A stretch of 64,000 nt of DNA from Hirudo medicinalis (lineage: Eukaryota > Annelida > Clitellata > Hirudinida > Hirudinidae). Made by a program: the position numbers and the translations under genes. Positions 49,338-60,632 of this stretch are shown piece by piece. Location: assembly GCA_011800805.1 (NCBI GenBank), contig MPNW01000118.1, forward strand, positions 21,922 through 85,921, read 5' to 3'. Within the stretch, counting starts at the first letter, position 1. Each line of letters opens with the position of its first letter. The notes beneath the pieces are model-generated. The model was not told the origin of the DNA and searched no databases. It saw only the letters and a program-made list of their open reading frames with translations.

Positions 49338-52300
49338 ATGGACCACAACTATCAGTTTGATGAATCTTATGCGGTGAAACGTCGAAAGATTGAAACATTA
49401 GCTAGGTTATGTTACATATTTAATATGGCGATGATGGAGTTTTCGGTCGAAGGATGTTGACGAATAAAAATATTAACCATTCATTGAGTTCGAGTCACTC
49501 AGACATTATGTTTTGAGCTTTTTTAATCGATGCATCAGATTTTGATTGTTATCATTAATTACAGTGACAAAGGTTTTGGAGATGGAGATCCAAACCTAGT
49601 GAATAAATTGACCTCATGGGCAATAGAAGAATCCATTGGAAATTCCTCATTTTCCAATTTATTAGAGATAATTAAACCTCATTGTGCTCAACAAGTTCAA
49701 AGAGGTTATCTGGCTTTGCATTGAATTAATTGTGTGTAATGAAGTGAATTAAGTAAATGAAGTGCAATTTCATAGAAGATGGCAAATATGCTGAACAAAC
49801 TGACTTACGGAATATATCAGTTTTAAAAAGATCCCAAAAAAGTCTGTTGGGATCAAGGGAGGAGGGAGAGCTCATCGAAATCAGTAATTCCTGATCTTGT
49901 TTTAAGAATTATCTGTTGACAAAAACTTGAGATAAACCAAAAACTTCTTCAAAAATGTTATTGGCATCATTAAATTGGTACTCTTGATTGGTATGTGAAA
50001 AAACCCTAACATTGCATTATTAAATTCAATTTAAGCATGTGATGCAAGCATTGTATATCGTGCTACTGTTTTTCTAAGTCATTATTTTATTTTGTTCATA
50101 GCTTTTAGGCCACATGATATCTATTGTGAGACAGAAACCTTGAAATGTTCTCAAAATGGTGAGAATTACATTCTTCATTGTAACTTAATGTCAATATTTT
50201 CCCATAAATTGCTGCACCTTTATTCAGGTTCATCAGAAATAGTCAAATTGGCATCATCTGATCCAGATCATCTCACCTTCGAAAAGCGTGTTGGTTATTT
50301 TAAAAAAATGTTTGACCTGATTTGTTGCTTTATTAATTCATCTACTTTTAAAGTCCAGAGGATTGAGTTGAAGCTAGACACCATACTTAAGGAAAATGCA
50401 GAAATCAAAAAGTTACTTACCAGCCTTAACCAATATCTGCCAAAACAGAGATTCAGTATGGTTGATTCACCTGGGGACATAGCTTTGCCAATCAAAACAC
50501 CTGAGGAATTTCTTGATGTTGAGAAAAGTCTGGCATCAGATGACTTTTATAAATCATTTGTTAGTACAACGGTGGTTGTGTATTGTAGTGGATTATTTGG
50601 AAAACAGGTTTTTTCTAATTTAAACAAATTCTAATATTTAAAAATTTGAATTAATTGAAAAAATGTAGATATCCTTAATCAACCTACTTACTAGTTATAA
50701 TAATACTAATCTTTTTATAAACGGATCTTGAATTTAGCGTTACTGCTCCGACAGAGTGTTCAGATTGCATTTTAAAATAATTATAATAAAAACTGCAGGT
50801 GGAAAAGTTGTCACTGTGTGGAGGCTTCTCGACAAAGGATGTCATCCACAGAATAATGAAGACACTGCTTCTCCACGAGCTCTCGTTGAATGTCACTTGG
50901 TCGGGCAAAGTGACGGGGAAGCTCGGATTCCAGGGCTCTTTGATCTCGAAGGCCGTCATTGGTAGTTATTTTTGTCTTGTTTATTGGTTCCATACCTGCT
51001 ACAACCATTTTTGTTCATTTGTTTATTGAATTACAATGAAATAATAACAGTTTATTTGAATTCTGCTGTATGAATGTGGGAAGCACATTTGGCACCTCAA
51101 TTCAAATCATCTGCCTCTGTATCTTTCAATGGAGATCAGACAAGCGATAAGACAAATGAGCAAAATGTTCGATCATATCAGATTATGAATGATACTAGTA
51201 TGAATAATTTTATTGAATCTCTTGAAAGTACCGATCGGTCTGATGTATTTTCTCTGTGTTATTATTCTCATACTGGAGATTCATTTAAGAAATTGAACAT
51301 TATGTCAATTTATCAAATTCATTTTTATCGAACAGCAATATTTATGTACAAATGCCATCATCATATGTTACCTCTAATATTTGATAACCATTTTGCTCTG
51401 AACCTTTTATGTCCACATGATACCAGAAATTGGACTCCACATCAACCCAATTTTGCCAGCTCCAATGATCCTTGGTACCTCAGTTATATAATTTGCTTCC
51501 TGAGATTCCAAGACAGTTTCATTTAAGGCAGAATTGTCCTCTGAAAACTCAAACCCAGCTTTTCTCCACCAATTTCTGATACCAACCTTTGCTTGAATTT
51601 CTGAGCCACCCTTGGGAAGAACAAAAATCTTTGAATCCCATCTGAAGGACAAGTGCCTTGGCTTTTGCTATGGGCATTTCTCCAGACATTTGAGCATTCT
51701 TTCCTCACATATCCAAAAAGTAGGCCCAAACGGACTTGTCTATGCTTTCGGATGTGTTTAAACTTAAGTTTGGTGCCACTTTCTGCAGCCTTCATAATAT
51801 TTTCTGTAGTTTTAATGGTGCCAGAAAGTGTGGATGGCTTAATTTGGTACTTTTTAGTGATATGGCCCTTGTTTCTACCACCGAAACTGATTTTTTTCAA
51901 TTTCTCTTGCATCTCTTCGAATGTTTATTTTTGTAATTATTTTTTTTATAAAGACAAGCTTTTACTAAAATGAAAACAAAAGTCCATAAAAATCGCTTTA
52001 TAATTTTTATCAAAATTTATATTTTTATAACATTTTAAGAATTTAAAAACAAACAAAAATCATGAATTTTTTTTATTTAGGCAGTTTAAATTATGTGGGG
52101 ACCAAAATGCTTTCCATTGATTGGCTAATGAGAAAATTCGTTGATGAGAATATTTTTAACTTATAAAGCATTGAGATTTGGCTGGGTCTGCATAGCAGTT
52201 TCATTCTAAGATTTCTTTGAAGAGAACTTTATAAAGTGGTTTTACTGTAAATAATGTGATGCAAAATGTGCATCATATTATAATAAGTAATTAGAATACA

Positions 52301-52471
52301 TTAATTATATATAATTATTCCCCAGACAGTGTAAGGAGAAACAGTGAAACATCCTCAGCTTCTGATGCAGAGTGTGAGAAAGAGATAAAATCCTGGTTAC
52401 GTAATGCTTCAGACAGAAATGGCGGCCGCATGAAGCGACGCCAAGTCATAAATTGTCTTCCTTTTGCATAA
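49338..52471 (+). CDS. DUF4806 domain protein, six exons, last intron invaded by transposons
   Basis: DUF4806 is a domain of unknown function common in invertebrate and fish genes, often near or inside transposon-derived genes. Exons: 49338-49405, 49565-49704, 50102-50158, 50228-50559, 50799-50961, 52326-52471; 906 nt, 301 residues, phases consistent. The first exons give a basic start (YAVKRRKIETLAS) and a helical LVNKLTSWAIEESIGNSS segment. A Lys/Glu-rich coiled-coil-like stretch precedes the DUF4806 core: LPIKTPEEFLDVEKSLASD, LSLCGGFSTKDVIHRIM, LSLNVTWSGKV. The last exon gives EKEIKSWLRNASDR, the usual conserved end. Reading through the 69-nt third intron is also open (adds 23 residues), so that intron is uncertain. 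The domain name is recognised from the motif pattern; molecular role unknown. Confidence 0.75.
51074..51526 (+). mobile_element. Internally deleted LINE reverse-transcriptase fragment
   Basis: A 150-codon open frame. Its first part (MNDTSMNNFIESL, then a Trp-to-Arg variant of the usual dWs motif) resembles the linker between endonuclease and reverse transcriptase of jockey/CR1-like LINEs. Its second part (IMSIYQIHFYRTAIFMYKCH, then HDTRN) resembles the segment after the polymerase. The catalytic polymerase between them is gone, so this is a dead deletion copy. It lies in the last intron of the DUF4806 gene, same strand. Confidence 0.6.
51527..51912 (-). mobile_element. Decayed pogo/Tigger-like transposase N-terminal fragment
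   Basis: On the minus strand about 129 codons stay open. They include a helix-turn-helix-like KKYQIKPSTLSGTIKTTENI, as in CENP-B/Tigger DNA-binding domains, and a following ECSNVWRNAHSKSQGTCPSD segment that recalls the second helix-turn-helix with shifted frame. No DDE catalytic core is present. It abuts the LINE fragment end to end in the DUF4806 intron. Confidence 0.5.
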
Positions 52472-54684
52472 ACAATAGTCATTGTCCTTGCACATTCATT
52501 TGGCAGCTGTTTAAAAATCTTCAAATCAATTTTTTTTTTATTTTGTCATGATTGTCCGAGTTGGTTAAACAGTTATTGGCTCATTAACCAGCTTTTTTAA
52601 GATATCTCAGATGTAAGATCCATTATTGTCTTGTTGTTTAATTCAACGTTTTATTCATTGATCCCTGATCACGCTTCTGTTTTTCAATGTGGTTTAAATG
52701 TCATATCATACAACAAACTCGAAATGTCACAATTGCATTGTACTTCAGATGTGGGCCTGCTTTGATGGTCTCAAGCATCTGAGTTGATCAAGTGTTTATT
52801 TGGTCACTAGAGCATCATTCTGAGTGAAGTTTTTAATTTTGGTATGTGCCACTGTTACTCACATGTTATTTTATGCCTACTTGCTACATATTTTGTTACA
52901 TGCATATTTCTGCCTATCTTCTCCTGTACAAATCAAAATTAGCTGTTGCTCATAGCTGAACGAAGGCTAAACATTTTACACTCTTGTAATCCAATTTCAT
53001 TTGATATTTTGGTGGGTGAGTTACATTTACGAAGGAATGTGTCATTTCAAGTCGCAATTTCCTAAAATTGTTCAAAATGTGGCTCACATCCCTTTAGTCC
53101 AACTTTCAAAGCCCGTCCCTGCGAGCTGCTCAGAGGGTGTTTGCATTCGTATGTAAGGATATTGTATCAAGTTGCGCTGGTGCTGTATGCACGTTGTGAT
53201 GCAGTTTCAATGCAACGTTAAGCGGACATTTGCGCCTCACAAACCTTTAACACGCCTCCAGATACATCCGGTTATATCTCCTAATAGCACCAGGTGATGT
53301 TACAACAAGCGGCGTACCAGGCTTTCAATTCATTAAACGTCATGCCATTAAATAGTATAAATGTAAACTCCAATTTCCCAATGATTCTCACAAGTAAAAT
53401 ATTCTACGATCGATAAGCTGACAAGCTTAAGACTTAAGACGTCAAAGAATGATTGAGTGCTTTTTAATGCCTCGACTGGTCTCAAACAATGTAATGTTAT
53501 TCACGCATGGTCCCTACCACGTCCACTTCGAGGTACACAGCTCAAGAGAGAGTTGAATATTGGAAATAAGAAATCAGAAAAATAAGTTCCCGTTGCGCTC
53601 GTTAAAATAACTCTGCGATAAAAATGGAAGGAGAAATCAAAAACACAAGGAAGTGAGGGCAGAAAAACAAAGTCGAGTAAAAACATCAGTCGATTGCAAC
53701 GAGTCACACTTTGTCGTCACCTGTCGATAGGAGGACCAATCCACACAACGACCAAAATATCGGCGTACGAAAGCATGTCTTGTCGGCATCCAAAGAAAAT
53801 TGTCAGTGAGATTCGAGGTTTAAATGCCATTGTGACAGCTGATTGTTTGGCTGTTCCTCCACTCAAAGACAACAGTCCAAAGGAAACTGAAGCAGAGTAA
53901 TTAAATGACTTCATGATGACCTGCTTTCGAGGGAAACTGAGTCGATGCCGAGTAGCAAAGCATTTGCAAACCCACACAATCAATAATAATAATATTGTAA
54001 TGATTGTCGTAATGATAATAATATAAAACGATAAATAATATTTATAATTTAAATATTCACATAAGATGATAATGACGATGACGTTTATAATCAATCTACG
54101 GAGTTAAACCAAGTCCTGCTAAAGTTCAACAATCTTCGAATATCATCGAAACGTCAACAGTGAGCAACAACATTCCTCACAACTGATATTTGATCATGAT
54201 TTTGATGGTTTTTAAATGGAAAATAATGATAAAAAATGAGCTATTGACTAATTAGCGACCAACAACAACAATAATAATAACTGTTACAATAACAATAATA
54301 ATTGTCATAGTTATCACCATCACCATGCTCATTATTAAGGAAATGGAAGGTTGACAAAGTCAAAGCAAACAGCCACTCAAAATGGAATGGACAAATGCCA
54401 TTTCACCCAACACGACACCATGGAGCGAGTCACGCCACTGATCAAAGACACTCACAGTACGACCACAATCATCACCATTTTTACCTTTAGTTACCATTGC
54501 TATCTTTGAATTTCTACCCGAACAATCGCTTGACGAACAGGTCGACGACAACAGTCACAAGAGTATCGAGCTCAAACTTCAGAGGACACACACAGAAAAA
54601 CATCGTCGACACTAACAGTAGCAACAGTATTAATAATAATAATAACACTAACAATGTTAATAATAATAATCATCGTCGTCGTCA
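52472..54684. other. Convergent 3' flanks of the DUF4806 and SMURF genes
   Basis: No exon supported. Contains a diverged SINE-like piece near 53125 and AT-rich sequence. Short open frames at 53694-53900 and 53717-54094 have no splice or motif support. The right part is probably the SMURF 3' untranslated region. Confidence 0.4.
53125..53250 (+). mobile_element. Very diverged SINE-like copy
   Basis: gctgctcagagggtgtttgcatt matches the A-box region of the family, but the B-box half is eroded. Confidence 0.35.
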
Positions 54685-57600
54685 TCATTCAACGGTGAAC
54701 CCGCACGTTTCTTCGACCGCACAGGTCAGCTTGTCGAGGAATTTCTCGTAGGTTTCGTATTCTGGAAGGTCGATCCTGTTGAAGCTGAATTTTGAAAGAA
54801 GAACCATTGAAGCCATCAAGTGATTTATGTTCATCATTATCGACGTCGTCGTCATCACCATCACACAAAGGATTGTTTTATAAATTTATGCTGATAAACT
54901 ATATGTACTATACAAATGTACTATAATTATTAACTTATTATTTCGTGGATGAACCAATCAATTAACGAAGATTAATTAAGACTAATTAATCAGTGCGCAT
55001 CAGCATTTGAAGCACAATGTTTCATCTTTAAAGCATATTATTTGTTAGCAAGCAAAGCACCAACCAGGTGTGAGCTTTGGGGAGGTTGTCGGTGCTCGCT
55101 TCGATTTGGTGGATGGTGAAGAGTCGAGGTCCCTGTGAACCTGTTGAACCTGGAATAATTAGTGGCTTGCATGCATAATTAATGGGACAAGTAAGCAGAA
55201 ATCCCATCAACCTTGTGGTATCAAAAGATGTGAATGCCCTGCACCAATAGCACAATGGCAAGCAAATACCAGGAAAAACAAACTTGCTTTCAAGCATCTT
55301 TAGTCTTTGCCAGTAACAAGACACCAAATATCATCAAGGTTAAAGGTTAAACCAGCTCAAAGGTCATGCAAACCTTGTAGGGCCTTGAACCCCTGCAGCG
55401 GTACCCTAGAGCTTCCGGTGACGAACTGCAGGAGTCTCGCTCTCCTCTCCTCGTCGAATTCTTCGACCGCCCTCCAGAACCACTTGACGACATTCGATGA
55501 CGATGAACAGTGCTTCAGTCGGGTGTTCTTCTTCCAGTCCTCGATGTCGATCTTGCCCAATCCACCAATCATAAGCTGCAGGGAAACAGATCAACAAAAA
55601 TGATGATGATGATGATGATGGTTGTTTAAGAAATCAATCTTGTAAAATCGGATATAATGATTTTATTGAGTTTTAATTACACCTAATTACTCATTGGCAA
55701 TGGAAACAGTTAACAAAAATGCTAATGAAATATGGAGAAATAATAAAACCATCAAAATGGGTGCTATCAATTAATGATCATAATCAGCACACATACCTCA
55801 ATTTCCCTCTCGTCGAATGGCTTGAGGAGGTGTTGTGAGACCAATTCGTTGAGCCCCTTCTGGAGGGCTGCAAACTGACTCTCCACACCCCTCATGAACC
55901 TCCAGTTAACATAGAGCCTGGAATAAATTAACTTGCATCAACATAATAACTAATATATTATTATTATTATTATTACATAACAGCTCATTAAAAAAATAAC
56001 TTATTAAGCTTATAAAATATTGCATGGATGTGCAATAGAAATGCTTTCTTGGCGCATCCTTCCATGTCTAAGTCAGCATAATTTTAAGACAAATTTCCAA
56101 AAAATGGATCACTGAACAGCAACATTTTGAAACATTAAGAAACAAGAAATAAAAAATAGAGGAAAGTAAATAAATAAAAACTGAATTAATTGGCAAGTAT
56201 CATTTAAAATTACAACAAATTATAAATATCAACCAACAAAATAATAAAAATAAAATAATAAGAAAACAATAATAATAAATAAGAAACAATAAATAACAAA
56301 TAAAACAAATAAGAAAGAAATACAGTCCACAAGTTAGTTGTCAACTCCACAATCGTAAATTGAAACAATGCAGACGTAACGAGTAGTCTTACATCAATGC
56401 CAATTTAATGCCTTAGCATTTACCATGATCAACCACTCAACCCCCCTGATCTGACCGGTCATTCACCCAACCCCCCCAAAGAGTCCCTGACGACTGACTT
56501 GACATATTCCCTCTTGTTTTCCTCGGTCACCTGAACGTCCCTTCCTCCTGGCTTCAGTTCGTGCTCCTTCCTCTCGCCAAATGCTTCGTGATCCACGCAG
56601 AACACCTGGTCCAACACCTCTGATATGTTGTTCTCCCTGTAACGATGCAACGGTGTTGATGCTAATTAGGAGGGGGTGATGACGATGATTATTAATCATC
56701 AAATGGGATATGATGGTGATAAGTATGATGATGATCATCAAGGAGTGGAATATGATGGTGAAATATCATTCCTCATTATTAAACTTCAAGTTTGACATTA
56801 AGCGTCACAACCACTTTCATCATCATCATGGAACATAAAGGCCTTAGAAATTCCTCCCTCACAAGATCCACACGAGGCTCCTGTGAAGTTCAGGGTCGAC
56901 GGCTTCTAGGTCGTCCAAGGAGATGGGCTTTCCGAGGAGTTGCTTGTAGAAGGGCAGCGTGAATCCCCCGTCGAGGTAGTGCCCGTGGAATATGGCCATC
57001 CCGATGATGCGACCAACAAAGTGGAAATAAGAGAGGTGGTCCTGGCGAGAAGAGGGGCAGAGTTAATTGTTGATTATGTTATTACAATTATTATTATTAT
57101 TATTAAACTGCAATTAGTATTAATATAAAACAATATAAAATTATTTATTTATTATTTAAAAATAATTACTAATGTAAGATACATACTTGTTTAGTAAATG
57201 TTAGTTTATTTAAATTAAAATTATTGTCAACATAATTTCAAGTCTACTTAAAGCGCCCTCTAATCATTAGCAAAGAAGTTCGTATGCCAGAACTTCGACC
57301 CTACCGGGTTGACCCCAGAGTCGGGGTTGATCTGAAGGGTGTAGATGTCATCCCTCGAATACTGGAAGAGTCCGTAGTAGGGGTTGAGCATTTCGTGAGA
57401 TAACAGATACAACCACTCTCTGGTGAATAAATTTTAATTGTTCTCTTAATATCATTTAATTTAATTAACAGAATATTATTCAATTAAATTTAATAATTTA
57501 CATTATTTTATTAGTCACTAATTTATTTTATTATTATTTATTTAATTAAAGGCTTTAGACATGTGAGACATGTGAAAATATTTTGGCTTCCAATTACTGT

Positions 57601-60040
57601 ACAAACTTGGAATTTTCGGTTAATGGTTTAATTAGATTCAAAAGATGAAGTGCGCAATAATAAAATAATAATAATAATGATATTAATAAAATAATAATAA
57701 TAAATAAATAAGAAAAAAAGAAACATCTGCAAGGATGTGATTTAAAAAGCGTGAAATGTGAAACTAAAAAATAATTTTTAATGACAACAACAACAAGAAA
57801 TAATAATAAAAATAACAACAACAATAACAATAATAACAATGATAAAAATAAGGCAAATAAGAATATCACTTGCTCTTTAATGTGAAACATTATTCAATGC
57901 ATAAATCAAAGTTTACAAAGGAAGAGCAAATATGAACAGCACAAGTACGGGATAAGCGACCACTCACCTGGCAATGCNNNNNNNNNNNNNNNNNNNNNNN
58001 NNNNNNNNNNNNNNNNNNNNNNNNNNNNNNNNNNNNNNNNNNNNNNNNNNNNNNNNNNNNNNTAGGAATCCTTTGGGTGACAAATCGACCAATGAGTGAA
58101 AGGTCAACATTAGCATGACCAATTTATAAATGAGGTCGGTTGGATGAACATTAATGGTGATGGTTATTATTAATATCATCATCATCACCATCGTTATCAT
58201 TAGAAAATATTCTTATCATCAATATTATTATGCTTTAGTTATGACCAGTTGGAGGTTGATGGCTGTGGACTGTGTGAATGAATGGCAATAAACAATGCCA
58301 TCAATTAGAATAAGAAAATTGTAGATTATAAATACATAGAAACACCTCAAAGATCTCCTCCCTGGACACTTCGATCCTGCAGTGACCAGCCTGCGGCTGC
58401 ATTGAGTGAAGCTCTTGTCGGAGCATTTTCAACTTCTGGACCAAGTCCCTTCGATATTTGGGCAGGGGGGACTCGCACCTGTTCTCCTGGGGAGGAGGAG
58501 GAGGAGGAGGAGTGTGCCGACCGGAGGAAGACGATTGGACGGCCGAGGAGGAGCTGCCCCGCGGCGTCCTCGCATCGTTGGTCGGACTGGAGGTGGACTG
58601 AGTCGTCGTTGTCGTCGGAGGCATGTTGTTGTTCGATGCAGTTCGAGATGTTGCTGTGGATTCTGTCTGCTCGTTTAAGTTGCAGACCATGTTGCTCTCT
58701 CGACTGGAAGTAGACAAACTTCATGTTAATGGAGTAAATAAACAAAATCTCACATATTTCAACTTAAATAGCTGAGATTCAAAAACTAATTGACATTGAA
58801 ATCAAAAGTCACAAGTAGAAATCTCAGTCAACCTCACCAAGTTGACATTAAACAAATACCCACACAACCAACAATGAATCATCCATCCATCAGATGATGT
58901 CTCCCATTTATCAGCCACCACAAACTTTGGCTTAATCATAACATGGTTCAAATTCAGAAAACACTTATTAAACCATCACCATAGGCATCATTGCCATCAT
59001 GACCACCATCCTCTTCATCATCATCATCATCAATCACCATCAACTAACAGTCTCTGCTGTATGAGATGAAGGTTTGCCGAAAGTCTTGGATCGGTGAACT
59101 GAGTCGTCCTCTTGGAATGATCGACAAAGTACGGCCGACCGGTGGAGGTCTGCCTCTTCTCCCAACCTGCTGGCAGAGGGCCGAGGATCTCCTCATCACA
59201 CAGCTGACTCAAATCTCTGTATAACAACAACAGGATAGTAAATATGCTTAATCCAAGGATGGAGTAATACCAATGAAAATGTTTATTTTTTTAAATTTAT
59301 TTATTTACATCGTGTAAGACGTTAAATGTGTTGGAAGTGATGAGATTAATTACAGTTATTTTCAAAAGTTACATATAATTATTTGGTTAATAGAAGCAAA
59401 ACAAAGATTATTCAGAAAAACTTAAGAAGTTACATGGTTGATCATTGATAAATGTTTTACCTGGGTACCCTGGGATCATGCCATGAACTGACTCCTGACT
59501 GTGTGTGCAGGTAGTACACCTGACCTTGTGAGGTGGTTCTCTGTTCTTTTCAGTGGAGAATAAAATGCTTTTGTAAAAGCATAATAACGGGAAAATTAGT
59601 CGACTAATAATAGAAATAAATACTGTATAAAAAAAAACTTTGTAAAAACACGTTTTTATTTCACCACCCAAAAAAATTGCACTAAAATGAGGAAATAGTT
59701 TTTTCAATCTGAGACGTATCAAAGGACATGGCTAACAACATTATCATGACTAAAAATAAAAGCATGGGGACTCGCCATGTCAGCAAATAACCTAAAGAGA
59801 CCTAAACAATGAATTGTCGTGATTGAACAAATTTTCATAGGATACTAAAGAAATGCAATTAACTGCATAAACATCTGTTTGTATGCTCAAGTGGAAATTC
59901 CTCATCACCATCGCCAACACCACCACCATCATCATCATAATCGTGGAAGAAAACAAGTACGTCTACGTCTCATTATAAGGGCACAAAAACACCAGCAAGT
60001 CTCAGGACGCTCTTTTGTCATCACCATCATCATCACCACC

Positions 60041-60074
<34 letters not shown>

Positions 60075-60599
60075 TCAACAACCTACCATATCCATCAGGC
60101 AGTTCGACTGCTCTGTGCAGTTGTGATCTGTTGAGGTAATTTTCCCTCCTGGTTGATCTCCTTCTCCTCCTATCTCCCCCTTCCTGGTGGGTAAAACCAT
60201 CCTCTCCTCCCCATCGACAGGGGTGGTCGGCGGAGGGGGTTCGTCTTCGTTCGCGTTGCTTTGACTGTCTGTCTCTTGCTGTTGATGTTGCTGATTGTTG
60301 TTGGTGAGGTGTTGCTGCTGCTGCTGTTGTTGCTGCTGTTGTTGAGGTTCCTCGTCGTGAGTTGGAGATAAATCGGAGAGGTCGTTGTCACTCCTCTCTG
60401 TAGCTGGTCTGAAAATTGACGACGATGATGATGATGATGAAGATGATGATGTTAATGAAATGGACTACAAATTGAAGGTGCATGCGCAGTGATTCATCAC
60501 CTCAACACCATGGGAACGGTTGGCATGGTCACCGTCCAAGTGTTTATCGACTTTCCGTGAATAACTCGTGATAAGTTGCTGTGACAGCAGAAATAAATG

Positions 60600-60632
<33 letters not shown>

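Noticed and set aside
52315..52524. Minus-strand 69-codon frame first thought to be part of a Tigger transposase
   Set aside because: The plus strand here is the conserved last exon of the DUF4806 gene; the minus frame is its shadow.
53694..54094. Small frames on both strands after the DUF4806 gene
   Set aside because: No motif, no splice sites in phase, and placed where the SMURF 3' untranslated region should be.
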